Part shown: piece after piece, positions 8,629-16,823 of the stretch
Layout: each line of letters starts with the position of its first letter
Position numbering within the stretch: the stretch's first letter is position 1
Origin: Pseudomonas taiwanensis
Lineage (GTDB): Bacteria > Pseudomonadota > Gammaproteobacteria > Pseudomonadales > Pseudomonadaceae
NCBI RefSeq assembly: GCF_013393345.1
Contig: NZ_QJRF01000061.1
Location: 434,001 to 498,000 of the forward strand
Direction: 5' to 3'
Length of the DNA stretch: 64,000 nucleotides
Position numbers and translations under genes: made by a program
The notes under the pieces: model-generated
Databases searched by the model: none
Told to the model about the DNA's origin: nothing
Seen by the model: only the letters and a program-made list of their open reading frames with translations

Positions 8629-9804
8629 ATGTCCGATATCGTTATCGTCAGTGGCGCCCGTACTCCCATGGGCGGCTTCCAGGGCAGCCTGTCCGGCGTT
8701 TCCGCCGTGGACCTTGGAGCGCTGGCCATACGCGAGGCCGTCAGCCGCGCCGGCATCCAGCCGGCCGACGTGCAGGAAGTGATCATGGGCAACGTGCTGC
8801 CCGCCGGCCTCAAGCAGGGCCCGGCCCGCCAGGCGGCCCTGAACGCCGGCCTGCCCGCCGCCACCGGTTGCACCACCATCAACAAGCTCTGCGGCTCCGG
8901 CATGAAGGCCGTGATGCTGGCCCACGACCTGCTCAAGGCCGGCAGCAACTCGGTGATGGTGGCCGGCGGCATGGAAAGCATGTCCAACGCCCCCTACGTG
9001 CTGGAAAAGGCCCGCACCGGCCTGCGCATGGGCCACGGCGAAATCAAGGACCACATGTTCCTCGATGGCCTGGAAGATGCCCGCACCGGCCGCCTGATGG
9101 GCTCGTTCGCCCAGGAAACCGCCGACAAGTACAGCGTCACCCGTGAAGAGATGGACGCCTACGCCATCGAATCCCTCAAGCGTGCCCAGGCCGCCATCGC
9201 CGATGGTTCCCTGGCCGCCGAAATCGTTCCGGTGACCGTCACCACCCGTAAGGGTGAGGTCGTGGTCAAGGACGACGAGCAACCGCTGACCGCCAATCTC
9301 GACAAGATCCCCGGCCTGAAACCCGCCTTCCGCAAGGACGGCACCATCACCGCCGCCAACGCCAGCTCCATTTCCGATGGCGCCAGCGCACTGGTCCTGA
9401 TGACTGCCGAAGAAGCCCAACGCCGTGGCCTCAAGCCGCTGGCCAAGATCGTCGGCCACGCGACCCAGAGCCAGGACCCGGCCGAGTTCACCCTCGCCCC
9501 CATCGGCGCCATGACCAACCTGTTCAAGAAGACCGGCTGGAACAAGGACGACGTGGACCTGTTCGAGATCAACGAAGCCTTCGCCATGGTGACCATGCTG
9601 GCCATGCGCGAGCACGGCCTGGACCATGCCAAGGTCAACGTCTACGGCGGCGCCTGCGCCCAGGGCCACCCGGTGGGCTCCACCGGCTCGCGCATCATCA
9701 TCACCCTGATCAACGCCCTGCGTAACAAGGGCGGCAAGCGCGGCATCGCCTCGCTGTGCATCGGCGGCGGTGAAGCGACTGCGGTGGCGATCGAGCTGCT
9801 GTAA
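8629..9804 (+). CDS. Thiolase (acetyl-CoA C-acetyltransferase family)
   Basis: A 391-residue thiolase that condenses two acyl-CoA molecules or, in degradation, cleaves 3-ketoacyl-CoA. The nucleophile Cys88 lies in NKLCGSGMKAV, the His of NEAFA is present, and the C-terminal catalytic His and Cys lie in AQGHPVGSTGSR and LCIGGGEATA. Length and motifs fit the cytosolic biosynthetic/degradative homotetramer type. The gene is divergent from the acyl-CoA synthetase, suggesting a shared control region and a common degradative role. A bidirectional terminator follows at once. Confidence 0.93.
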   Translation: MSDIVIVSGARTPMGGFQGSLSGVSAVDLGALAIREAVSRAGIQPADVQEVIMGNVLPAGLKQGPARQAALNAGLPAATGCTTINKLCGSGMKAVMLAHDLLKAGSNSVMVAGGMESMSNAPYVLEKARTGLRMGHGEIKDHMFLDGLEDARTGRLMGSFAQETADKYSVTREEMDAYAIESLKRAQAAIADGSLAAEIVPVTVTTRKGEVVVKDDEQPLTANLDKIPGLKPAFRKDGTITAANASSISDGASALVLMTAEEAQRRGLKPLAKIVGHATQSQDPAEFTLAPIGAMTNLFKKTGWNKDDVDLFEINEAFAMVTMLAMREHGLDHAKVNVYGGACAQGHPVGSTGSRIIITLINALRNKGGKRGIASLCIGGGEATAVAIELL

Positions 9805-9820
9805 GAGCGATTGCTGGAAG

Positions 9821-9850
9821 AAAAAAGCGCAGCTTTGGCTGCGCTTTTTT
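9821..9850 (+). terminator. Terminator after the thiolase gene
   Basis: A stem of A6 GCGCAGC against GCTGCGC T6 with loop TTTG, 16 bases after the thiolase stop and ending in a T-run. The A-run on the other side makes it usable in both directions. Confidence 0.9.
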
Positions 9851-9923
9851 TATGGACCATCACCGCGCGATGGACACGCAAGGCCGCCATCTCCAGTAGA
9901 TGCACCGAGCCGCGCAGCTACAT

Positions 9924-10084
9924 CGCCCCCTCACCCCAACCCTCTCCCTCAGGGAGAGGGGGTCGACACTCCGAGCGCGCCTTGGTCCCGTCGCATATCC
10001 AGGCCATTGATGAACGGCAGAATCTCTCGAAGTTTCAGGCGCGAGCGACCCCTCTCCCTCTGGGAGAGGGGCCGGGGGTGAGGG
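9924..10084. repeat. Pair of dispersed CCCTCTCCCT...AGGGAGAGGG palindromes
   Basis: Two related palindromes, at about 9924-9962 and 10047-10084, are arranged as an inverted pair: CCTCTCCCTCAGGGAGAGG on the left and CCTCTCCCTCTGGGAGAGG on the right, each flanked by CCCTCACCCC or its complement. A third single member lies near 57821. They sit between two convergent genes, a typical place for dispersed palindromic elements. Confidence 0.7.
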
Positions 10085-10089
10085 AAGCG

Positions 10090-11274
10090 TCAGGCTGCCA
10101 CGACCTTCGGCACATGCGCCGGTGTCCTCGGAAACACCAGCGCTGCCGCGAAGGTCAGCACGGCAAACCCGACCAGCACCAGGTACAAGCCCGTCAGGCC
10201 CTCCCTCGGTTCGATGAACGCGATCATCGGGATTGCCGCCGCGCTGGCGCCGAAGGAAACGAAGTAGCGCAGCGCGAACACCCGGGCCTGCCACTGCGGG
10301 GCGACGAAGTTGGCCACCATCGAATCGTTCACCGTCACCTGGCCGAACACCACGAACATGAAGGCCGCGCCCAGCAGGATCACCACCCAGCCGTCAGCCC
10401 AGGCCATCGCCAGCAAAAGCGGTGCCTGGCAGAGGGTCAGCAGGACGAAGGGCACTTTCAGGCTGACATGGTCGATTACCCGGCCGATCAGCAACTGCGC
10501 GATGGCGCCGAAGGCATAGGCCAGGCTGACCACCAGGCCGAGGGTTTCCGGTGCAGCGAAGAGGTCATGCAGACGCTCCTGGAACAGCTTGGGATAGGTC
10601 ACGGTGGACGCGTTGAACACCACTCCACCCGTGGCGGTGACCAGAGCCAGCACGCCGAATACCAGCGGCATCGACACGCGCATGCCGCTCCCCGTGCGCT
10701 TGGCTCCGGCGGCGAGGGCCGGTGGGGCTTCGTCCTTCACGCACCAGGCGAACCAGCAGCCCAACAGGATGGCCACAGCGCCCGGCAGGATGAATGCCAC
10801 GCGCCAGCCGAAGCGCGCCGTAAGAAAGCCGGTCAGCAACGCCGCAAAGGCCACGCCCAGATTGCCCCACATGCCGTTGACGCCGATCTCCCGTCCGCGA
10901 TTCTCCGCATGGGCCACCAGCATCGCCGTGCCCACCGGGTGATAGATGGCGGCGAACACCCCGACCAGGGTAAGGCCCGCCACCAGGGCCGAAACCGAGG
11001 TACTCAGACCCGTGAAGATGGCCGCGGTCCCAATCCCCAGGAAGAACAGCAGCATCATCTGCCGCCGGCTCCAGCGATCACCCAACCACCCGGCAGGTAG
11101 CGAGCACGCACCGAAGGCGATGAATCCGCCGAGCGACAGGCCGATCAGCTCGCCGTAGGCAAGTCCGAAGTCACGCCCCATGCCGAGCACGGCAGCCGGG
11201 AAGATGAGCATGAACATGTGGTCGATCACATGGGCGGCGTTGATGAAGCGGATAACGGTGCGGGGGCGATTCAT
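10090..11274 (-). CDS. MFS transporter
   Basis: A 394-residue inner-membrane protein with about 12 hydrophobic helices. The loop-2 signature GWLGDRWSRRQMM of the major facilitator superfamily is present after helix 2, and FAALLTGFLTARFGWRVAFIL covers the helix 5-6 region. The substrate cannot be told from sequence. It is divergent from an AraC-type gene across a gap of fewer than 85 bases, so the AraC protein is the likely regulator and an inducible efflux or uptake function is likely. Confidence 0.85.
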   Translation of the reverse strand: MNRPRTVIRFINAAHVIDHMFMLIFPAAVLGMGRDFGLAYGELIGLSLGGFIAFGACSLPAGWLGDRWSRRQMMLLFFLGIGTAAIFTGLSTSVSALVAGLTLVGVFAAIYHPVGTAMLVAHAENRGREIGVNGMWGNLGVAFAALLTGFLTARFGWRVAFILPGAVAILLGCWFAWCVKDEAPPALAAGAKRTGSGMRVSMPLVFGVLALVTATGGVVFNASTVTYPKLFQERLHDLFAAPETLGLVVSLAYAFGAIAQLLIGRVIDHVSLKVPFVLLTLCQAPLLLAMAWADGWVVILLGAAFMFVVFGQVTVNDSMVANFVAPQWQARVFALRYFVSFGASAAAIPMIAFIEPREGLTGLYLVLVGFAVLTFAAALVFPRTPAHVPKVVAA

Positions 11275-11312
11275 GACGGCGACGTTCTTATGGGAGGAAG
11301 GGTCATGCTAGA

Positions 11313-12137
11313 TTGTCCACAACAAAGCAACCGGCCATAGAAGTCATCGAATCGGACATGCTGATCAGACTCCACCAACAAGGCCGCCTGAGCGCAGTCG
11401 CGCGCGACTATCAGGACGGTGCCCATGTCGAACTTCACCGCCATGACGAAGCGCAGTTCCTCTACGCCGCACGCGGCCTGATGCGCCTGGTTACCGCGGC
11501 CGGCGCCTGGGTGATACCGCCGACCCAGGCGGTGTGGATTCCGCCGGGCGTGGAGCACCAGATCTTCATGGCCGGGCAGGTGCAGATGCGCACCCTGTTC
11601 ATCGATGCCGGGGCAGCCCCCGTCTCCCTCGATGGTTGCTGCGTGCTGGCGGTCTCACCGCTGCTGCGGGAACTGATCCTGCGCGCCGTTCAACTGGAAG
11701 AGATGGACGCCGCCGAACACAGGCTCCTGGTGCAACGGCTGGTGCTCCACGAAATCGCCGCCTTGGAGCATATGCCCCTGCACCTGCCAGTGCCGGAGGA
11801 CCGGCGCCTGCGTGCCATCTGCCTGGCCCTGCTGAAGGCGCCGGAACAGGACCGCACGCTGGAAGACTGGGGGCTGGAAGTCGGCGCCAGCAGCCGCACC
11901 CTGGCCCGGCTGTTCGCCCGAGAGCTGGGCATGAGCTTCAACGACTGGCGCCAGCAGCTGCGACTGACCGAGGCACTGCCCCGCCTGTTGTCAGGCCAGA
12001 GCGTGCAGAAAGTGGCCGTCGATCTGGGTTACGGCAGCGGCCGTGCCTTCAGCGCCATGTTCCGGCGCCTGCTGGGCAAGAATCCGAGGGAATATGTGGC
12101 CAGCCTGGGGCAGCTGGCCGCGCTGGAGAAGGAATAA
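11313..12137 (+). CDS. AraC-family transcriptional regulator with N-terminal cupin
   Basis: The protein has a cupin-like N-terminal sensor (HVELHRHDEAQFLYAARG, then PPTQAVWIPPGVEHQI) and a C-terminal double helix-turn-helix (LEDWGLEVGASSRTLARLF, then VAVDLGYGSGRAFSAMFRRL). The start is uncertain. A TTG at 11313 gives 274 residues; an ATG at 11358 (MLIRLHQQG) gives 259. The good GGAGG at 11293-11297 is spaced for an ATG at 11305 in another frame, which opens an 11-codon reading frame ending at 11340. It is divergent from the MFS gene, which it probably controls. Confidence 0.85.
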   Translation: MSTTKQPAIEVIESDMLIRLHQQGRLSAVARDYQDGAHVELHRHDEAQFLYAARGLMRLVTAAGAWVIPPTQAVWIPPGVEHQIFMAGQVQMRTLFIDAGAAPVSLDGCCVLAVSPLLRELILRAVQLEEMDAAEHRLLVQRLVLHEIAALEHMPLHLPVPEDRRLRAICLALLKAPEQDRTLEDWGLEVGASSRTLARLFARELGMSFNDWRQQLRLTEALPRLLSGQSVQKVAVDLGYGSGRAFSAMFRRLLGKNPREYVASLGQLAALEKE

Positions 12138-12160
12138 AAGCCTGGCTCCTGACCCGACTT

Positions 12161-12223
12161 GTAGGAGCGAGCTTGCTCGCGAACCGTCCGAGCACGCTCT
12201 TTCGCGAGCAAGCTCGCTCCTAC
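12161..12223. repeat. REP doublet (GTAGGAGCGAGCTTGCTCGCGAA pair in inverted orientation)
   Basis: A 23-base REP unit at 12161-12183 and its exact reverse complement at 12201-12223, separated by 17 bases. This is the common Pseudomonas GTAGGAGCGAGC element in head-to-head doublet form, lying between the convergent araC-type and lysE-type genes. The doublet can fold into a long cruciform or RNA hairpin and may act as a transcription barrier. Confidence 0.9.
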
Positions 12224-12274
12224 AGAAAAGAAAATTCATTCGCCAAGCGGGCCGAAGGACCGCCAGATGCGGAA

Positions 12275-12904
12275 TCACTTCAGCTCGGTAAAGGCCAGCT
12301 TCACGCCCAACCCCACCAGCACCGTCCCCATCAGCCGGTCGAACCAGTGCCCCATGCGCGCGAAGCCGGCGCGCACCCGGCGCTGGCTGAACAGCAGCGC
12401 CACGAGGCTGAACCAGGCTGCGGTGGCGAAGGCCAGGTAGACGCCGTAGCCGGCCTGGATCGCCAGCGGCGTGTGCGGGTTGATGACCACGGTGAACAGC
12501 GACAGGAAGAACAGCGTCGCCTTGGGATTCAGGCCATTGGTGACGAAGCCGGTAACGAAGGCTCCGCGCGGGCTGCGTTCGCCGGCCATGAGCGCGGCCT
12601 CGGCGGCAACGGGGTCAGCCGGCTTGGCCCGCAAGGCCTTGATGCCGATGTACAGCAGATAGGCTGCCGCCGCCCACTTCAGCGCGTTGAACAGCATGAT
12701 CGACTGGGACACGATCAGGCCGATGCCCAGCAGCGAATAGGCCACATGCACGAAGATGCCGGTGCCTACCCCCAGCGCGGTCCAGGTACCGGCGCGGCGC
12801 CCGTGGGCCACGCTCTCGCGTACCACGATGGCGAAATCCGGTCCGGGGCTGGCCACAGCCAGCAGGTGGATCAGGGCGACGGTGAGGAATTCCGTCCAGT
12901 ACAT
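12275..12904 (-). CDS. LysE/RhtB-family amino-acid exporter
   Basis: A 209-residue membrane protein with about six helices. It begins with the family pattern IHLLAVASPGPDFAIVVRES and carries NGLNPKATLFFLSLFT, both typical of RhtB/LysE threonine-homoserine-lysine exporters. It is divergent from hprA, with 78 bases between starts. The substrate is not determined; export of a hydrophilic amino acid is the family norm. Confidence 0.88.
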   Translation of the reverse strand: MYWTEFLTVALIHLLAVASPGPDFAIVVRESVAHGRRAGTWTALGVGTGIFVHVAYSLLGIGLIVSQSIMLFNALKWAAAAYLLYIGIKALRAKPADPVAAEAALMAGERSPRGAFVTGFVTNGLNPKATLFFLSLFTVVINPHTPLAIQAGYGVYLAFATAAWFSLVALLFSQRRVRAGFARMGHWFDRLMGTVLVGLGVKLAFTELK

Positions 12905-12982
12905 GCGACCTCCGATGTAACAAGCTTTGGTAGGCTGGCAACCTTACGCCTTCCCACGGACTCGCAAAAGGTACAGCCCCGC

Positions 12983-13945
12983 ATGAACAGCAGCCGCGCC
13001 GTCTTCCTCGATCACGCCTCCCTCGACCTCGGCGACCTCGACCTGGCTCCGCTGCGGCAGGCCTTCGGCCAACTGGAGCTGCACGCGCAGACTGCTACTG
13101 ATGAAGTCGCCGAACGCTTGCGCGGCGCCCAGGTGGCGATCAGCAACAAGGTCCGTATCGATGCCGCCGCCATGGCCGCCAATCCGGACCTCAAGCTGAT
13201 CCTGGTGGCCGCCACCGGCACCAACAACATCGACCTCGATGCGGCACGCGCCCATGGCATCACGGTCTGCAACTGCCAGGCCTACGGCACGCCCTCGGTG
13301 GCCCAGCACACGTTGGCGCTGCTGCTGGCCCTGACCACCAGCCTGCCGGACTACCAAGCGGCCGTGCGCGCTGGTCGCTGGCAGCAGTCCAGCCAGTTCT
13401 GCCTCCTGGATTTCCCGATCTTCGAGCTGGAAGGCAAGACCCTCGGCCTGCTCGGCCACGGTGAACTGGGTGGCGCGGTGGCAAAGCTTGCAGAGGCCTT
13501 CGGCATGCGCGTGCTGCTTGGCCAGCTACCGGGCCGCCCGCCTCGCGCCGATCGCCTGCCCCTGCACGAACTCTTGCCCCAGGTGGATGCCCTGACCCTG
13601 CATTGCCCGCTCAACGAGCAGACCCGCGACATGATCGGCGCCGCCGAACTCGCCCTGATGAAGCCGGGTGCCCTGCTGGTGAACACCGCCCGTGGCGGTC
13701 TGGTGAACGAAGACGCCCTGGCCGCCGCGCTGCGCAGCGGCCATCTGGGCGGCGCCGCGACGGATGTGCTGACCCAGGAACCGCCTCGGGATGGCAACGC
13801 GCTACTGGCCCCCGATATCCCGCGCCTGATCGTCACCCCGCATAGTGCCTGGGGCAGTCGCGAGGCCCGGCAGCGCATCGTGCAGCAACTTGCGGAGAAC
13901 GGCGCTGCTTGGTTGAAGGAATCGCCTGTCAGAGTCGTCAGCTAG
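12983..13945 (+). CDS. hprA: Glycerate dehydrogenase / hydroxypyruvate reductase
   Basis: A 320-residue D-2-hydroxyacid dehydrogenase that reduces hydroxypyruvate to D-glycerate with NAD(P)H. The dinucleotide-binding loop is GLLGHGELGGAV. The catalytic Arg is in NTARGGLV, the Glu in TDVLTQEPP and the His in TPHSAWGS. The ATG at 12983 was chosen because it matches the family N terminus; the long upstream extension of the frame overlaps the lysE and araC genes and is not coding. Synteny (hprA then rsmC then lysP) matches P. aeruginosa PA4626-PA4628, which supports the symbol. Confidence 0.88.
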   Translation: MNSSRAVFLDHASLDLGDLDLAPLRQAFGQLELHAQTATDEVAERLRGAQVAISNKVRIDAAAMAANPDLKLILVAATGTNNIDLDAARAHGITVCNCQAYGTPSVAQHTLALLLALTTSLPDYQAAVRAGRWQQSSQFCLLDFPIFELEGKTLGLLGHGELGGAVAKLAEAFGMRVLLGQLPGRPPRADRLPLHELLPQVDALTLHCPLNEQTRDMIGAAELALMKPGALLVNTARGGLVNEDALAAALRSGHLGGAATDVLTQEPPRDGNALLAPDIPRLIVTPHSAWGSREARQRIVQQLAENGAAWLKESPVRVVS

Positions 13946-13957
13946 TTCCTACAACTT

Positions 13958-13985
13958 CCTGATAAAATTCGCTGCTTTTATCAGG
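13958..13985 (+). promoter_or_regulatory. Hairpin overlapping the rsmC ribosome-binding site
   Basis: CCTGATAAAA at 13958-13967 pairs perfectly with TTTTATCAGG at 13976-13985 around an 8-base loop. The only Shine-Dalgarno-like sequence for rsmC, AGGA at 13983-13986, lies in and just after the right arm, 10 bases before the ATG. The hairpin could therefore mask the site, or act as a weak terminator after hprA. Confidence 0.45.
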
Positions 13986-13996
13986 ATCTCCTTTAG

Positions 13997-14995
13997 ATGG
14001 ACCCACGCAGCGAAGTCCTGCTTCGACAGGCCGATCTGTTCCAAGGCGCAGTATTGCTGGCCGGTTTACCCTCCGACGACCTGCTCGGCACCCTGCCGCA
14101 GGCCAGCGGCTGGAGCTGGCACGCCGGCGACCAGGCAGTCCTCGAAGCCCGCTTCGCCGGGCGTAGCCATTTCGGCACCACGCCGCCGGAAACCCCGTTC
14201 ACCGCTGCGGTGCTCTTCCTGCCCAAGTCGCGTGAGCTGGCCGACTACCTGCTCGCCGCGCTTGCGGCCCGCCTGCCCGGCGGCGAGCTCTTCCTCGTCG
14301 GCGAGAAACGCGGCGGCATCGAACGCGCGGCCAAACAACTGGCTGCGTTCGGCAAGCCACGCAAGCTGGACAGCGCGCGCCATTGCCAACTCTGGCAGGT
14401 GCACATCGAACAGGCCCCCGCCGCCCCCGACCTGGAAACCCTGGCCCAGCACTACTCGCTGGACCTGGCCGACGGCCCGCTGGAAGTGGTCAGCCTGCCC
14501 GGCGTGTTCAGCCATGGCCGGCTGGACCGCGGCAGCGCCCTGCTGCTGCAGCAACTGGACGGCCTGCCCAATGGCCACCTGCTGGACTTCGGCTGCGGTG
14601 CCGGCGTGCTGGGTGCGTGGCTCAAGCGACGTTATCCACAGAGCCAACTGACCCTGCTGGACGTGGACGCCTTCGCCGTTGCCAGCAGCCGCCTGACGCT
14701 GATCGCCAATGGCCTGGAAGGCGACGTGATCGCCACCGATGGTATCCACGGCGCTCCTGCCGACCTGACGGCGATCATCAGCAACCCGCCGTTCCACCAG
14801 GGCGTACATACCGACTACCAGGCCAGCGAGGACCTGCTCCGGGAGGCTCGCAATCACCTGCTGCCCGGTGGCGAACTGCGCATCGTGGCCAACAGCTTCC
14901 TCAAATACCCACCGCTTATCGAGTACCATCTCGGCCCCTGCCAGACCCTCGCCGAGGGTGATGGCTTCCGCATCTACCGCGCCCGCCGGGGCTGA
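13997..14995 (+). CDS. rsmC: 16S rRNA (guanine1207-N2)-methyltransferase
   Basis: A 332-residue tandem-domain methyltransferase that modifies G1207 of 16S rRNA in the 30S subunit. The N-terminal half is a degenerate methyltransferase fold. The C-terminal half holds the SAM motif [13 protein letters not shown] and the catalytic NPPF motif in [16 protein letters not shown]. Length and layout match RsmC. The gene lies 51 bases after hprA, with a hairpin covering the ribosome-binding site. Confidence 0.93.
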   Translation: MDPRSEVLLRQADLFQGAVLLAGLPSDDLLGTLPQASGWSWHAGDQAVLEARFAGRSHFGTTPPETPFTAAVLFLPKSRELADYLLAALAARLPGGELFLVGEKRGGIERAAKQLAAFGKPRKLDSARHCQLWQVHIEQAPAAPDLETLAQHYSLDLADGPLEVVSLPGVFSHGRLDRGSALLLQQLDGLPNGHLLDFGCGAGVLGAWLKRRYPQSQLTLLDVDAFAVASSRLTLIANGLEGDVIATDGIHGAPADLTAIISNPPFHQGVHTDYQASEDLLREARNHLLPGGELRIVANSFLKYPPLIEYHLGPCQTLAEGDGFRIYRARRG

Positions 14996-15085
14996 CCTGG
15001 CGGGCCCCGCCCTTTTATCCATACTCAAGCGGCACCCGATAGCCGCCCTCCTCCTGGTTTCGACCGGGGGGACCTGGAGATTTTC

Positions 15086-16564
15086 GTGACCGATCTGAAC
15101 ACTGCCAGCGCCACTCCCGCCAAGGATGGGCTGCACCGCTCCCTCAAACCCCGCCACCTGAACATGATCGCCATCGGCGGCTCCATCGGCACCGGTCTGT
15201 TCGTCGCCTCCGGCGCCACCGTCGCCACCGCCGGCCCGGGTGGCGCCCTGCTGGCCTATGCACTGATCGGCCTGATGGTCTACTTCCTCATGACCAGCCT
15301 CGGCGAGATGGCCGCCCACATACCGGTTTCCGGCTCGTTCAGCACCTACGGCAGCCGGTTCGTCGACGATGGCTTCGGCTTCGCCCTGGGCTGGAACTAT
15401 TGGTACAACTGGGCGGTGACCATCGCCGCGGAACTGGTGGCGGCGCAGCTGATCATGAGTTTCTGGCTGCCAGAGGTATCGGGCCTGTACTGGAGCGCCC
15501 TGTTCCTCGGGCTGATGTTCCTGCTCAACTTCGTCTCGGTGAGGGGATTCGGCGAGAGCGAGTTCTGGTTCGCCCTGATCAAGGTGGTGACGGTCGTGGT
15601 GTTCATCGGCATCGGCCTGGCCACCATCTTCGGCATCATGGGCGGCATCGAATCGCCCGGTTTCAGCAACTTCACCCAAGGTGACGCGCCCTTCGTCGGC
15701 GGCCTGCAGGCCATGGTCGGGGTGGCGATGATCGCGGGCTTCTCGTTCCAGGGCACCGAGTTGATCGGCATCGCCGCGGGCGAGTCGGAAAACCCGAAGA
15801 AGAACATTCCCATCGCCATCCGCCAGGTGTTCTGGCGCATCCTGATGTTCTACATCCTGGCGATCTTCGTGATCGGCGTGTTGATTCCCTACACCGATCC
15901 GAACCTGCTGAAGAACGACGCCAGCGATATCAGCGTGTCGCCCTTCACCCTGCTCTTCGAGCGTGCCGGTTTCGCTGCCGCCGCCAGCGTGATGAACGCG
16001 GTGATCCTCACGGCCATCCTCTCCGCCGGCAACTCCGGCATGTATGCGTCCACCCGCATGCTTTACAACCTGGCGCTGCAGGGCAAGGCACCGAAGCTGT
16101 TCGGACGCCTGTCGGCCAACGGCGTTCCGCGCAACGCCCTTTACGCCACCACCCTGGTGGGCGCGCTGTGCTTCTTCACCTCCATCGTGGGCGACAGCAC
16201 CCTCTACACCTGGCTGCTGAATACTTCCGGCATGTGCGGATTCATCGCCTGGTTGGGCATTGCCATCTCCCATTACCGTTTCCGCAAGGGCTACCTGACC
16301 CAGGGCGGGCGACTGGAAGACCTGCCCTATCGCGCCAAGCTGTTCCCCTTCGGGCCGCTGTTCGCCTTCACCCTGTGCCTGCTGATCACCCTCGGGCAGA
16401 ACTACCAGGCCTTCTTCGGCGACAAGATCGACTGGGCCGGCCTGGCCGCTACCTACATCAGCCTGCCGCTGTTCCTCGTGATCTGGCTGGGCTATCGCAT
16501 GAAGAAAGGCAGCCGCCTGGTGCGCTATTCGGAGATGGATGTGCGCGGCGGCGGCGACGACTGA
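15086..16564 (+). CDS. lysP: Lysine-type amino-acid permease (APC family)
   Basis: A 492-residue inner-membrane permease with 12 hydrophobic segments. The consensus amphipathic region LNMIAIGGSIGTGLFVASG of the amino-acid permease family lies near the N terminus, and GTELIGIAAGESENP after helix 6 is typical of LysP/AroP. Synteny with P. aeruginosa PA4628 favours lysine as substrate; sequence alone does not prove it. The start is GTG with GGAGA five bases before it. Confidence 0.85.
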   Translation: MTDLNTASATPAKDGLHRSLKPRHLNMIAIGGSIGTGLFVASGATVATAGPGGALLAYALIGLMVYFLMTSLGEMAAHIPVSGSFSTYGSRFVDDGFGFALGWNYWYNWAVTIAAELVAAQLIMSFWLPEVSGLYWSALFLGLMFLLNFVSVRGFGESEFWFALIKVVTVVVFIGIGLATIFGIMGGIESPGFSNFTQGDAPFVGGLQAMVGVAMIAGFSFQGTELIGIAAGESENPKKNIPIAIRQVFWRILMFYILAIFVIGVLIPYTDPNLLKNDASDISVSPFTLLFERAGFAAAASVMNAVILTAILSAGNSGMYASTRMLYNLALQGKAPKLFGRLSANGVPRNALYATTLVGALCFFTSIVGDSTLYTWLLNTSGMCGFIAWLGIAISHYRFRKGYLTQGGRLEDLPYRAKLFPFGPLFAFTLCLLITLGQNYQAFFGDKIDWAGLAATYISLPLFLVIWLGYRMKKGSRLVRYSEMDVRGGGDD

Positions 16565-16618
16565 CCGACCGGCATTTCGTGCTTGCCGGGGCGACCCGGC
16601 TTGTGCAAAATGCGCCCC

Positions 16619-16748
16619 GTCCTAGGGGAGTAGTCTCCCGCGAGCGCCCTGCTCGCCCGGCGTGCGTCAACATACTTGGTCCACAGACCATGGCGCATGC
16701 GACCCCGAGCCTGCACAGACAGGCCAGCGGTTTGACAAGACCTATGAC
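16619..16748 (+). promoter_or_regulatory. yybP-ykoY manganese riboswitch aptamer
   Basis: The leader carries the conserved blocks of the yybP-ykoY aptamer (Rfam RF00080): AGGGGAGTAG at 16624-16633, GTCAACATACTTGG at 16666-16679 and GACAAGACCTATGAC at 16734-16748. The outer helix can form between GTCCTAGG at 16619-16626 and CCTATGAC at 16741-16748. This RNA senses Mn2+ and turns on efflux genes. It sits directly before a UPF0016/GDT1 Mn exporter, which is the expected partner. Confidence 0.9.
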
Positions 16749-16816
16749 ACACACAACCTGACCCGGGGTGGGCAGATTGCGTGTGTCATGGTGATTAGTC
16801 GACCCGCCCCCGTAGG
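16744..16816 (+). promoter_or_regulatory. Expression platform of the manganese riboswitch
   Basis: ATGACACAC at 16744-16752 can pair with GTGTGTCAT at 16781-16789. This hairpin, extendable by three more pairs, uses the 3' strand of the aptamer's outer helix, so the two structures exclude each other. In addition GGGGTGGG at 16765-16772 can pair with CCCGCCCC at 16803-16810, close to the ribosome-binding site TAGGAA at 16813-16818. There is no T-run, so control of translation is more likely than termination. This is inferred from pairing only. Confidence 0.55.
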
Positions 16817-16823
16817 AACCCTG

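Noticed and set aside
9924-10084. CRISPR-like repeat array
   Set aside because: Only two inverted palindromes, not regularly spaced direct repeats; the REP clusters at 12161 and 63455 were also judged not CRISPR.
11534-12980. Long plus-strand extension of the hprA frame
   Set aside because: The extension runs through the araC-type gene in another frame and over the lysE-type gene; the family N terminus starts at 12983.
14066-16273. 735-codon open frame on the minus strand over rsmC and lysP
   Set aside because: It is the mirror frame of two well-supported genes; its protein is low-complexity (His, Gln, Asp, Gly) with no family look. Other long antisense frames (4250-6577, 6692-8557, 26612-28348, 32349-34307, 53754-55247, 62066-63397) were rejected for the same reason.
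16662-16823. N-terminal extension of the Mn exporter frame
   Set aside because: It would code through the riboswitch; the exporter family starts at 16824 and has a ribosome site there.
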